Shown here: positions 24,116 through 32,137 of the stretch, in pieces
Position numbering within the stretch: the first letter of the stretch is position 1
Layout: each line of letters opens with the position of its first letter
Origin: DAITAZ01 sp036824045
GTDB taxonomy: Bacteria > Pseudomonadota > Gammaproteobacteria > Burkholderiales > Rhodocyclaceae
Length of the DNA: 51,125 bases
Reading direction: 5' to 3'
Assembly (NCBI GenBank): GCA_036824045.1
Contig: DAITAZ010000027.1
Span: forward strand, 1 to 51,125
The notes under the pieces: generated by a model
The model's input: the letters and a program-made list of their open reading frames with translations, nothing else
Told to the model about the DNA's origin: nothing
Databases searched by the model: none
Position numbers and translations under genes: made by a program

Positions 24116-25258
24116 TCAGTCTCCCAGGCTCTTGACGGCGCTGACGTAGCCGGGGAGCAGATCCTCCGGACGGTTGACGGTGAGCCCCAGGTCCCGCACC
24201 AGGCCGTCCTTCAGGCCATAGATCCAGCCATGTACGGTGAGGGATTGGCCGCGGGCCCAGGCGTCCTGCACCACCATGGTCTGGCACACGTTGACCACCT
24301 GTTCCAGGGCATTGAGTTCGCACAGGCGATCGTGGCGCTTTTCCAGCGGCACCCGGTGCAGTGCTTCAAGATGCTTGCGGTGTACGTCCTGAACGTGGCG
24401 CAGCCACAGATCCACCAGGCCGACCCGGGTGCGGTCGAGCGCGGCCCGCACCCCGCCGCAGCCGTAATGACCCACCACCATGATGTGTTTGACCTTGAGC
24501 ACGTCCACCGCGTACTGGATCACGGACAGGCAGTTGAGGTCGGTGTGCACCACCACGTTGGCCACGTTGCGATGCACGAACACTTCGCCCGGCAGCAGGC
24601 CGATGATCTCGTTGGCCGGCACGCGGCTGTCCGAGCAGCCGATCCACAGGTACTCCGGTGTCTGCAGTTGGGATAGCTTCTCGAAGAAGCCCGGGTCCGC
24701 CTGGCGCATGCGCCGCGCCCAGGCCTTGTTGAAGTCGAACAGGTGGTGCAGGTGGGCGTTATTCACCTCTTCCTCGGACCAGTTTTCCAGATCCAGGCTG
24801 AGGAACATGGTGCCTTCCACCGGGGTGGGGTAGTAGGCGGGCGCTTCGCGGAAACCCAGGTCACGGTACAGGCGAACGGCGATGCGCATGGCAGGCAGGG
24901 TGTCGAGCAGGATGCGCCGATATCCGATGCTCTTGGCCGCCTTGATGGCGGCCGTGACCAGTTGCCGGCCCAGCCCGAGACCGCGGGCCCAGGGCTCCAC
25001 GTAGAGGCGCTTCATCTCGCAGACCCCTTCCGAGAAGGGGCGCACGCCCACGCAGCCGGCGGGCCGTCCGTCGGCCTCGGCCAGGAACAGGCGTCCCGCT
25101 GGCGCGCTGTAGGCACCGGGTAACGATGCCATTTCCTGGTCGAAGTTCTGGTAACTCAGGTCCACGCCCAACCAGGCGGCGTAATTGCGGAAGAACTGGC
25201 TGACACAGTCGAGGGCTTCCCGGTCTTCCGGGCCTAGGATGCGCAAGTTCGAGCTCAT
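24116..25258 (-). CDS. GNAT acetyltransferase-beta-carbonic anhydrase fusion
   Basis: A 380-residue two-domain protein in one uninterrupted frame. Residues 1-157 form a GNAT domain with the acetyl-CoA loop R92-G-L-G-L-G97 and 'AVRLYRDLGFREAPAYY'. Residues about 165-380 are a complete beta-carbonic anhydrase of the Can type: zinc ligands C208, H264 and C267, the Asp-Arg dyad D210/R212 in C-S-D-S-R, and 'FVHRNVANVVVHTDLNCLSV'. It should interconvert CO2 and bicarbonate. It sits between liuA and the carboxylase genes, so a plausible role is bicarbonate supply to methylcrotonyl-CoA carboxylase. The acetyltransferase substrate is unknown. Both domains appear full length, and no frameshift is seen. 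Confidence 0.93.
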   Translation of the reverse strand: MSSNLRILGPEDREALDCVSQFFRNYAAWLGVDLSYQNFDQEMASLPGAYSAPAGRLFLAEADGRPAGCVGVRPFSEGVCEMKRLYVEPWARGLGLGRQLVTAAIKAAKSIGYRRILLDTLPAMRIAVRLYRDLGFREAPAYYPTPVEGTMFLSLDLENWSEEEVNNAHLHHLFDFNKAWARRMRQADPGFFEKLSQLQTPEYLWIGCSDSRVPANEIIGLLPGEVFVHRNVANVVVHTDLNCLSVIQYAVDVLKVKHIMVVGHYGCGGVRAALDRTRVGLVDLWLRHVQDVHRKHLEALHRVPLEKRHDRLCELNALEQVVNVCQTMVVQDAWARGQSLTVHGWIYGLKDGLVRDLGLTVNRPEDLLPGYVSAVKSLGD

Positions 25259-25280
25259 GGGTGACTCTCAGGACATGGCG

Positions 25281-25310
25281 ACGGTCGGGAAGATACTGCT
25301 TCCCGACCGT
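25281..25310. other. strong inverted repeat (hairpin) between liuA and the fusion gene
   Basis: Two perfect 12-base arms, ACGGTCGGGAAG and CTTCCCGACCGT, around a six-base loop, in the 104-base gap 25259-25362. On the minus (operon) strand no T-tract follows; on the plus strand a weak TTTGTT follows. It could be an mRNA-stabilising or processing hairpin that sets different expression of liuA and the downstream genes, or a partial terminator. Confidence 0.75.
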
Positions 25311-25362
25311 TTGTTCCTGCGCTATGGCAATTTTTCCCGGCCATCGCCCGAGCGGCTCCCGG

Positions 25363-26538
25363 TCACGCAGTCTCTGCGAACAGCTCGCGGCCGATGAGCA
25401 TGCGGCGGATCTCGGACGTGCCGGCGCCGATCTCGTACAGCTTGGCATCCCGCCACAGGCGGCCGGTGGGGTACTCGTTGATGTAGCCGTTGCCGCCCAG
25501 GGTCTGGATGGCCTCGCCGGCCATCCAGGTCGCCTTCTCGGCGGCGTAGAGGATGGCGCCAGCCGCGTCCTTGCGCAGGCGGCGCGGGTCCAGCGCCGGG
25601 TTGTCGCAGTTCTTGCCCAAGGCGTACACGTAGGCGCGGCAGGCGGAGAGGGTGGAATACATGTCCGCCAGCTTGCCCTGCATGAGCTGGAATTCGCCGA
25701 TGGCCTGGCCGAACTGCTTGCGCTCGTGCACATAGGGGATCACCACGTCCATGCACGCCTGCATGATGCCCAGGGGGCCGGCGGAAAGTACGGCCCGCTC
25801 GAAATCCAGGCCGGACATCAGCACGTTGACGCCGCGCCCGACGCCACCGAGTACGTTCTCCTCCGGCACCTCGCAGTCCTGGAACACCAGTTCGCCCGTG
25901 TGGGAGCCGCGCATGCCCAGCTTGTCCAGCTTCTGCGCCACCGAGAAGCCGGGGAAGGTCTTTTCCACCAGAAAGGCGGTGATGCCCCGGGGGCCAGCGC
26001 TCACATCGGTCTTGGCGTAGATGATCATCGTGTCGGCGTCGGGGCCGTTGGTGATCCACATCTTGTTGCCGTTGAGCACGTAGCGGTCGCCCTTCTTGTC
26101 CGCCCGCAAGCGCATGGATACCACGTCCGAGCCCGCACCTGGCTCGCTCATGGCTAGCGCGCCCACGTGCTCGCCGGAGATCAGCCCGGGCAGGTACTTC
26201 TGCTTCTGGGCGGCGCTGCCGTTGCGTTTGATCTGATTCACGCACAGGTTGGAATGGGCGCCGTAAGAGAGACCCACCGAGGCCGAAGCCCGGGAGATCT
26301 CCTCCATCGCCACCATGTGCGCCAGGTAGCCCATGGCGGTGCCGCCGTATTCCTCTTCGGCGGTGATGCCCAGCACGCCCAGGTCGCCCATCTTGCGCCA
26401 TAGGTCCATGGGGAACTGATCGGTCCGATCAATCTCGGCGGCGCGGGGGGCAATCTCGTCACGGGCGAAGGCGGCGACGGTGTCGCGCAGCATTTCGATG
26501 TCTTCGCCCAGGCCGAAATCCAGTCCGGCAAGGTTCAT
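25363..26538 (-). CDS. liuA: isovaleryl-CoA dehydrogenase
   Basis: A 391-residue acyl-CoA dehydrogenase converting isovaleryl-CoA to 3-methylcrotonyl-CoA with FAD, passing electrons to ETF. It starts 'MNLAGLDFGLGEDIEMLRDTV', usual for the enzyme. 'YGAHSNLCVNQIKRNGSAAQKQKYLP' and 'AMSEPGAGSDVVSMRLRAD' are FAD/substrate-binding blocks. 'SGLDFERAVLSAGPLGIM' carries the Glu on helix G that is the catalytic base in isovaleryl-CoA dehydrogenases, in place of the Glu near the C-terminus used by other family members. Length is normal. It follows the thioesterase gene by 39 bases. Confidence 0.95.
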   Translation of the reverse strand: MNLAGLDFGLGEDIEMLRDTVAAFARDEIAPRAAEIDRTDQFPMDLWRKMGDLGVLGITAEEEYGGTAMGYLAHMVAMEEISRASASVGLSYGAHSNLCVNQIKRNGSAAQKQKYLPGLISGEHVGALAMSEPGAGSDVVSMRLRADKKGDRYVLNGNKMWITNGPDADTMIIYAKTDVSAGPRGITAFLVEKTFPGFSVAQKLDKLGMRGSHTGELVFQDCEVPEENVLGGVGRGVNVLMSGLDFERAVLSAGPLGIMQACMDVVIPYVHERKQFGQAIGEFQLMQGKLADMYSTLSACRAYVYALGKNCDNPALDPRRLRKDAAGAILYAAEKATWMAGEAIQTLGGNGYINEYPTGRLWRDAKLYEIGAGTSEIRRMLIGRELFAETA

Positions 26539-26577
26539 AAGGTGTCTCCTCCAGTGTTGTAGGTGTGGCGCGCGCGA

Positions 26578-27057
26578 TCAGCCGCGGGCGCGGATGCGGT
26601 GGTCGTCCGGCTTCTTGCCCAAGGTCATCAGCGTCTGCTGCATGCTGGCGCAGTGGTGTTCAGCGCCGCCCCGGCGTACGTAAAGTTCGGCGCGGGTGAT
26701 GACCAGAGTCTTGCCTGCCCGCAGCACCTCGCCACGGGCGATCAGGCATTCGCCGTCGGCGGGTGCCATGAGGTTGAGCTTGTATTCGACGGTGAGCACG
26801 CTCGCATCCGCCGGCATCAGTGTGAAGGCCGCATAGCCGCCGGCCGTATCGGCCAGGGCGCCGACAATGCCCCCGTGGAAATAGCCGTGCTGTTGGGAAA
26901 GCTCGGGCCGGAAATCCAGTTCCAGCTCGCAGTGGCCCGGGCTCAGGGTGGTCAGGCGCGCGCCCAGCAGGCCCATGGCGCCCTGGCGGGCGAAGCTGGC
27001 GCGGACCCGATCCTCGTAGTCCGGGTCCTGGGGTTCGAAATGACGGTTGCCGCGCAT
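26578..27057 (-). CDS. PaaI-family acyl-CoA thioesterase
   Basis: A 159-residue hotdog-fold thioesterase. 'QHGYFHGGIVGALADTAGGYAAFTLM' is the active-site helix with the H-G-G motif, and 'VEYKLNLMAPADGECLIARGEVLRAGKTLVI' is the following strand pair. It is likely to release CoA from short or branched acyl-CoA or aryl-CoA when intermediates accumulate. It is the first structural gene of the operon, starting with ATG at 27055-27057 behind a near-perfect AGGAGG. The MerR-type promoter-operator lies 47-76 bases upstream. Confidence 0.9.
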   Translation of the reverse strand: MRGNRHFEPQDPDYEDRVRASFARQGAMGLLGARLTTLSPGHCELELDFRPELSQQHGYFHGGIVGALADTAGGYAAFTLMPADASVLTVEYKLNLMAPADGECLIARGEVLRAGKTLVITRAELYVRRGGAEHHCASMQQTLMTLGKKPDDHRIRARG

Positions 27058-27103
27058 TGTCTCCTCCTGTTGGGTGCGGGGTGTCTTTCGTTGTTGTGGA
27101 GGG

Positions 27104-27133
27104 ATTCTATGTTTACGTTTACGTAAACGTCAA
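27104..27133 (-). promoter_or_regulatory. liu operon promoter with MerR-type spacing
   Basis: On the minus strand TTGACG (27128-27133) and TAGAAT (27104-27109) are separated by 18 bases, slightly longer than the usual 17, and lie 47-76 bases before the thioesterase ATG. The spacer holds the palindromic operator at 27112-27127, the arrangement of promoters controlled by MerR-family proteins. Confidence 0.8.
27112..27127. promoter_or_regulatory. LiuR-like operator, inverted repeat TTTACGT-N2-ACGTAAA
   Basis: Perfect seven-base arms around two bases; the wider palindrome ACGTTTACGTAAACGT covers 27115-27130. It resembles the LiuR motifs I recall from comparative studies of branched-chain amino acid regulation in proteobacteria. 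The cognate regulator gene starts only 20 bases away. Confidence 0.78.
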
Positions 27134-27146
27134 TTGCTCGATAAAA

Positions 27147-27584
27147 TTATTCGGCAGGGGAGATGGGCGTGCGCGTCTCCGGCGGCAAGTCGATATCAGC
27201 CACGCCGGCCAGGCTCAACAGCTCCCGGCACTGGCGTTCGTAGGTGACGACTTCGGCCAGGACAGCCTCAATGTCTTCCCGCTGCTGTTCCAGCGCCGCC
27301 CGACGGGTGTTGAGCACCCCGAGTAGCCGGACCAGTTGTGGTGCGGAGTCCCGATCCGTGTCGTACATGTTGATCAGCTCGCCGATTTCGGCGAGGCTCA
27401 GGCCCAGGCGGCGCCCGCGCAGGGTCAGCTTGAGCCGGGTGCGGTCCCGCTTGGAATAGATGCGCTTGCTGCCCGCGCGTTGCGGGGAGACAAGCCCCTG
27501 GTCCTCGTAGAACCTTATGGCACGCGGGGTGACGCCGAATTCCCGGGCGAGTTCCGTGATCGTGTAGGTTTGCTCTGAGGACAT
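27147..27584 (-). CDS. liuR: MerR-family regulator of leucine degradation (LiuR-like)
   Basis: A 145-residue regulator. The N-terminal winged-helix 'YTITELAREFGVTPRAIRFYEDQGLVSPQR' is a textbook MerR DNA-binding domain, followed by 'RIYSKRDRTRLKLTLRGRRLGLSLAEIGELINMY' and a dimerising coiled coil ('VLNTRRAALEQQREDIEAVLAEV'). There is no Cys-rich metal site, consistent with an acyl-CoA or similar effector. I chose ATG 27582-27584 (MSSEQTY); the longer frame needs a TTG. It lies directly upstream of the liu promoter and reads in the same direction. Assignment to leucine control is from context and operator sequence. Confidence 0.88.
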   Translation of the reverse strand: MSSEQTYTITELAREFGVTPRAIRFYEDQGLVSPQRAGSKRIYSKRDRTRLKLTLRGRRLGLSLAEIGELINMYDTDRDSAPQLVRLLGVLNTRRAALEQQREDIEAVLAEVVTYERQCRELLSLAGVADIDLPPETRTPISPAE

Positions 27585-27786
27585 GCTTGGCGAATTCCGC
27601 GTTTTTGTCTGCCGCAAAGCGGAAGATTGTTCGTTAGAATCGTATGTTTGAATGCCGGGCCGCCGGTGTAGCGGTCGCCGGAGTTAATCAGATTTCCATA
27701 GGGATGGCAACGCGGCCCGGGGCGAGTCGGCCGGCCCGGAATGAGCGGCCGCATGCCCCCCTCGGAGCCCCAACCGGATCTTGCAG

Positions 27787-28827
27787 ATGCAATTGCCGCC
27801 CGACCACCAGCTCGATTACCCCTTCCCGGATCTGCCCGCTCCCGGTGGCACGCTGGAAGTGGCCCCCGGCCTGCATTGGGTGCGCATGCCGCTGCCGTTC
27901 GCGCTGGACCACATCAATCTCTGGCTGCTGGAGGATGGCGCCCACCATACCGTGGTGGATACGGGGATCGCCTTGCCCCAGGTCCAGGAACTCTGGCAGC
28001 AGGTCATTGATGGCCGTTGCGCCGGTCGGCCCCTGAACCGACTCATCGTCACCCATTGTCATCCCGATCACCTGGGGCTCGCCAGCTGGTTCGAGGAACA
28101 GTTTGGGCTGCCCCTGTGGATCAGCCAGGGAGAATACCTGGGGGCGCTGGCACTGATTCACCAGCATCCGGGCTTTTCGGTGGAGAGCATGTGCGCCCAG
28201 TTCCGCCGCAATGGCCTGGACGAAGGCCGTTTGTCCGCGCTGGGCCAGCGCGGCAACGCCTACCGCCGGGGCGTGCCCTCGGTGCCTGCCCGCTTTGACC
28301 GGCTGCTGGATGGCCAGAGCCTGGGCATCGGCGGCCACACCTGGAAAGTGATGGCGGGTTACGGCCATTCACCGGAGCACAGTGCGCTGTACTGCGCCGA
28401 GCAAGGGGTGCTGATTTCGGGCGACATGGTGTTGCCGCGCATCTCCACCAATGTGAGCGTGTTCGCTGTCAGCCCGGACGGGGATCCGCTGGGCTTGTTC
28501 CTGGATTCGCTGGACCGGTTGCGTGTGTTGCCGACGGATACCCTGGTGCTGCCCGCCCACGGCCGTCCCTTCCGCGGCCTGCATGCCCGCATTGACGCGT
28601 TGTTCGCGCACCATGCGGAACGCTGCGACGAGTTGTTGGCAGCCTGCGCGGCGCCGCGTAGTGCTGCCGAACTGTTGAGCACCCTGTTCCCCCGGGAACT
28701 GGATACCCACCAGGTCATGTTTGCCATGGGCGAGGCCATCGCCCACCTCAACCACCTGGAGCACGCCGGTCGCCTGACGAGAGAGGCAGGGGCCGACGGA
28801 GTCATCCGCTTCGTTCAACCCAACTGA
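27787..28827 (+). CDS. MBL-fold metallo-hydrolase
   Basis: A 346-residue metallo-beta-lactamase-fold hydrolase. The metal motif is 'VTHCHPDHLGLASWF' (H-x-H-x-D-H), with further ligands in 'GYGHSPEH', 'ISGDMVLP' and 'PAHGRPFRGL'. The C-terminal 80 residues are helical, as in the DUF/winged-helix tail of the SoxH/LACTB2-like branch. The substrate is unknown; a thioester such as an acyl-CoA or S-lactoyl-type compound is possible. Possible starts are ATG 27787 or TTG 27781. It diverges from liuR and is followed after 22 bases by phaC, so the two are probably one transcript. Confidence 0.88.
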   Translation: MQLPPDHQLDYPFPDLPAPGGTLEVAPGLHWVRMPLPFALDHINLWLLEDGAHHTVVDTGIALPQVQELWQQVIDGRCAGRPLNRLIVTHCHPDHLGLASWFEEQFGLPLWISQGEYLGALALIHQHPGFSVESMCAQFRRNGLDEGRLSALGQRGNAYRRGVPSVPARFDRLLDGQSLGIGGHTWKVMAGYGHSPEHSALYCAEQGVLISGDMVLPRISTNVSVFAVSPDGDPLGLFLDSLDRLRVLPTDTLVLPAHGRPFRGLHARIDALFAHHAERCDELLAACAAPRSAAELLSTLFPRELDTHQVMFAMGEAIAHLNHLEHAGRLTREAGADGVIRFVQPN

Positions 28828-28849
28828 CACACCATAGGAGACCCCCCGC

Positions 28850-30667
28850 ATGTCAGCGCAGAACAAAGAGACCGCCACGCCCTTGCCGGACCCGAAGGAG
28901 CTGGCTTCCACCTACGCCGAAGTCGCCCAGCGGGCCTCCAAGCTCATCACCGAGCACGTGCAGCGGCAGGTCAAGCGCGGCATCGCCCAGCCCCAGGACG
29001 AACTGGGCGTGGCCCAGGCGTTCATGGACATGATGTCCAAGCTGCTGGCCAACCCCTACAAGCTGGCCCAGGCCCAGATGAACATGGTGTGGGACTACTT
29101 CACCCTGTGGCAGCATTCCATGCTCAAGTTCATGGGCGTGGAAGCCGCGCCGGTGGCGGCGCCGGTGAAGGGGGACAACCGCTTCAAGGACCAGCAGTGG
29201 CAGGAGCATTTCCTGTTTGATTTCGTCAAGCAGAGCTACCTGATCAGTGCCCGCCACATTCACGACGTGGTGTGCTGCGTCGAGGGGCTCGACGAAGTTA
29301 CCCAACGCAAGGTGAACTTCTTCACCCGCCAGTACATCGACGCCCTGTCCCCGTCCAACTTCGCCCTGACCAACCCGGAAGTGTTCCGTGAGACGGTCAA
29401 GAGCCACGGCCAGAACCTGATCAAGGGTTTCAACAACCTGCTGCGGGACATCGAGGACGGCGACGGCCAGTTGCGCATCAAGATGACCGACACCACGGCC
29501 TTCGAGATGGGCAAGAACGTGGCGACCACGCCCGGCAAGGTGGTGTTCCAGAACGAACTGATGCAGTTGCTGCAGTTCAACCCCAGCCAGGGTGAAGTGC
29601 TGAAGCGGCCGCTCCTGATCGTGCCGCCCTGGATCAACAAGTACTACATCCTTGATCTGCGGGAGAAGAACTCCTACATCAAGTGGGCCACGGACCAGGG
29701 CCATACCGTCTTTGTGATCAGCTGGGTGAATCCGGACGAGAAGCTGGCCGAAGCCGGTTTCGACGCCTACCTGCAGAAGGGTGCCCTGGCGGCGGTGGAC
29801 GCCATCGTCAAGCAAACCGGCGAGCAGGAAATCAATGCCGTGGGCTACTGCCTGGGCGGCACCCTGCTGGCAACCACTCTGGCCTACATGGCGGCCACCG
29901 GTGACACGCGCATCGTCTCCGGTACCTTCTTCACCACCATGCTGGACTTCTCCCAACCGGGCGAGTTGGGCGTGTTCATCGACGACAAGTCGGTGGAGGG
30001 CCTGGAGAAGAAGATGTTCGAGCGGGGCTATCTGGATGGTTCCGAGATGGCGGGCACCTTCAATATGTTGCGCGCCAATGACCTGATCTGGTCCTTCGTG
30101 GTGAACAACTACCTGATGGGCAAGGACCCGTTCCCCTTCGACCTGCTGTACTGGAACTCCGATTCCACGCGGATGCCGGCCTGCATGCACAGCTTCTACC
30201 TGCGCAACATGTACATGCAGAACCTGCTCAAGGAGCCGGGCGGGATCGAGCTGATGGGCAAGAAGATCGACCTGCGCAAGGTCAAGGTGCCCTGCTACTT
30301 CATTTCCACCGTCGAAGACCATATCGCCCCCTGGAAGAGCACGTACATGGGCGCGCGCATCGTCGGCGGCCCGGTCCGCTTCGTTCTGGGTGGCTCCGGC
30401 CACATCGCCGGCATCGTCAATCCGCCGGTGGCCAACAAGTATGGTTTCTGGACCAGCGAATCGGGCGATCTGCCGGAGGACTCCGCCGAATGGCTGGCCT
30501 CCACCAAGCAGAACCCGGGCTCCTGGTGGACCGACTGGCAGTCCTGGATCACCAACCAGTCTGCCGAGAAGGTTGCCGCCCGCGATCCGGCCAGCGGCCC
30601 CCTGGGTGTGCTTGAGGACGCTCCGGGCAGCTACGCCAAGCTGCGTCTGGACGCCAAGAAGAAGTAA
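28850..30667 (+). CDS. phaC: poly(3-hydroxyalkanoate) synthase, class I
   Basis: A 605-residue PHA synthase. The N-terminal half carries the PhaC_N domain ('NPYKLAQAQMNMVWDYFTLW'). The lipase-like box 'NAVGYCLGGTLLATTLAYM' holds the catalytic Cys334, and the catalytic Asp ('STVEDHIAPWKS') and His ('LGGSGHIAGIVNPP') are present. It polymerises hydroxyacyl-CoA monomers onto the granule surface. Length fits class I (single PhaC, no PhaE). No phaA, phaB or phasin gene is in the window. The ATG has AGGAGA nine bases upstream, and the gene ends at a strong terminator. Confidence 0.97.
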   Translation: MSAQNKETATPLPDPKELASTYAEVAQRASKLITEHVQRQVKRGIAQPQDELGVAQAFMDMMSKLLANPYKLAQAQMNMVWDYFTLWQHSMLKFMGVEAAPVAAPVKGDNRFKDQQWQEHFLFDFVKQSYLISARHIHDVVCCVEGLDEVTQRKVNFFTRQYIDALSPSNFALTNPEVFRETVKSHGQNLIKGFNNLLRDIEDGDGQLRIKMTDTTAFEMGKNVATTPGKVVFQNELMQLLQFNPSQGEVLKRPLLIVPPWINKYYILDLREKNSYIKWATDQGHTVFVISWVNPDEKLAEAGFDAYLQKGALAAVDAIVKQTGEQEINAVGYCLGGTLLATTLAYMAATGDTRIVSGTFFTTMLDFSQPGELGVFIDDKSVEGLEKKMFERGYLDGSEMAGTFNMLRANDLIWSFVVNNYLMGKDPFPFDLLYWNSDSTRMPACMHSFYLRNMYMQNLLKEPGGIELMGKKIDLRKVKVPCYFISTVEDHIAPWKSTYMGARIVGGPVRFVLGGSGHIAGIVNPPVANKYGFWTSESGDLPEDSAEWLASTKQNPGSWWTDWQSWITNQSAEKVAARDPASGPLGVLEDAPGSYAKLRLDAKKK

Positions 30668-30707
30668 GACCGCGGCGGGGGAGGTGTTCTCCTCCTCTAG
30701 GCGCATG

Positions 30708-30742
30708 GCAGAAGGCCCCGCTTTGGCGGGGCCTTCTGCTTT
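30708..30742 (+). terminator. Rho-independent terminator after phaC
   Basis: A 14-base perfect stem (arms 30708-30721 and 30726-30739) with a TTTG loop and a short T-tract, 40 bases after the phaC stop. It separates phaC from the convergent ubiT gene and could work weakly in both directions. Confidence 0.85.
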
Positions 30743-30764
30743 GGGAGGGACGGAAGGAGGGCTC

Positions 30765-31214
30765 TTATTGGCCCAGCCGGGGCAAGTGAGCCGTCCAGCT
30801 CGGCCACTCCACGGCGTCGAGCAGATTCTTGATGGTGAGGCCGAGTTCCGTGTCGCCCTCGATCACCAGTTCCCGGTGGAAGAACAGGGTGTCCGGATCT
30901 TCCTGACGGCTGGCCAGCTTGAGGAACGTGGCGAGCCGGCCGCGAAAGCGCACATCCGGCGCCGTGGCCTGGCCGAAGCGGGGCAGGAAGCGGCCGTTGC
31001 GGTAGGTGAAACGGCAGTCTATGCCGGCGTCGCTCACCTGTACCGAAAAGTGCCGGTTGTCCAGGATGGCCAGATCGTCCCGCTGCAGGAGCTTGAGGGC
31101 GAGGGCGCCGTTCAGTCCGGCGCACAGTGCCAGCGCGTGGGGCCATTGCGGCAGCCGGGGGCCGATGCGGGCGAGCCAGTCGGGCAAAGCGAAGGGCAAC
31201 TGGGGAGCAGACAT
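30765..31214 (-). CDS. ubiT: UbiT, SCP2-domain protein of O2-independent ubiquinone synthesis
   Basis: A 149-residue SCP2 lipid-binding-domain protein. The core runs from 'LALKLLQRDDLAILDNRHFSVQVSDAG' through 'DVRFRGRLATFLKLASRQEDPDTLFFHRELVIEGDTELGLTIKNLLD', which matches the YhbT/UbiT pattern. UbiT is thought to bind ubiquinone intermediates for the anaerobic hydroxylases. It follows ubiV by 21 bases and is the last gene of ubiU-ubiV-ubiT. Start ATG 31212-31214. Confidence 0.92.
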   Translation of the reverse strand: MSAPQLPFALPDWLARIGPRLPQWPHALALCAGLNGALALKLLQRDDLAILDNRHFSVQVSDAGIDCRFTYRNGRFLPRFGQATAPDVRFRGRLATFLKLASRQEDPDTLFFHRELVIEGDTELGLTIKNLLDAVEWPSWTAHLPRLGQ

Positions 31215-31235
31215 GGTGGGTAATCCTTCCAGGGG

Positions 31236-32129
31236 TCAGGCGTATTCGGGTTGAGGCTGGCGCCGCCAGGCAATACCCGCTTCGCCATGCCAGTAGCCAT
31301 TGCAGAAGCCTTCCGGGCCCCACGCCGGATCGGACTGGACCGGCTGGCCGGCCGAAGCCCGGGCAAAGGCCGAGGCGATCTCCGGCACGTGGGTAGCCTG
31401 GGGGCTGATCCGCAGCACCTCGATGCCCATCGCCCGCAGGTCTGGCACCTCGGCCAGCAGGCAGTGGGTCTGGCCGGATTGGGTCTGAATGCCATTTACA
31501 GACAGGAAGGGCTGGCCCTCCCGAGTGTGCAGGGGCAGACCGTCCGGGTGGTCCAGGCAGCGGAAGTGGCAGTCGTCCTTGTTGAGCCCGTAGTGACGGG
31601 CGGTGAAGCAGCGGGCAGAGAGGGCCAGGGGCAGCCGGCCGAAGGCGAACACCTCGGTCTCCATGCCGGCAGGACGGGCACCATGCAGATGCGCGACCCG
31701 CTCCCGCGAAAGTTCGGGGGGTGGCACCCAGCGGACAGCGCCCAAGCTGCCAAACCAGGCCAGCGTCGCCTCGTTGTAGATATTGAGATGGGGCCCCGCC
31801 ACGAAGGGAAGGCGGCGCTTGACCAACTGCACGGCACCCAGATCATTGGCTTCCAGCAGGCAGTCGGATTGGTCGGCGAATTTGCGCAGGGTCTTCAGGT
31901 CGCCTTCCGATTCCAGCAAGGCCTGGGAGGAAAGCACCACGGTCTTGCCCGCGTCGCGCAGATCCCGGGCGAGCCCAAGCCAGTCGGACACCCGCATCTG
32001 TTGCCGGCGGGAGCACACCACCTCGCCGAGGTAGACGATGTGGACCGGTGATTCGAGCATCGCCGCGTAGTATTCGAGCACCTGCTGGCGCGGCCAGAAG
32101 TACAGCAGAGGGCCGAGGGAAAGCTTCAT
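31236..32129 (-). CDS. ubiV: UbiV, U32-family O2-independent ubiquinone hydroxylase subunit
   Basis: A 297-residue U32 'peptidase'-family protein. It begins 'MKLSLGPLLYFWPRQQVLEYY', as UbiV does. The four Cys ligands of the [4Fe-4S] cluster fit the known UbiV pattern: one in 'GEVVCSRRQQMR' and three in 'ARCFTARHYGLNKDDC' followed by H-F-R-C, giving spacings of 13 and 4 as in E. coli UbiV. It works with UbiU to hydroxylate ubiquinone precursors without oxygen. The start at 32129 has GAGG seven bases upstream; an ATG at 32141 overlapping the ubiU stop (ATGA) is an alternative. Confidence 0.95.
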   Translation of the reverse strand: MKLSLGPLLYFWPRQQVLEYYAAMLESPVHIVYLGEVVCSRRQQMRVSDWLGLARDLRDAGKTVVLSSQALLESEGDLKTLRKFADQSDCLLEANDLGAVQLVKRRLPFVAGPHLNIYNEATLAWFGSLGAVRWVPPPELSRERVAHLHGARPAGMETEVFAFGRLPLALSARCFTARHYGLNKDDCHFRCLDHPDGLPLHTREGQPFLSVNGIQTQSGQTHCLLAEVPDLRAMGIEVLRISPQATHVPEIASAFARASAGQPVQSDPAWGPEGFCNGYWHGEAGIAWRRQPQPEYA

Positions 32130-32137
32130 GGTCATCC

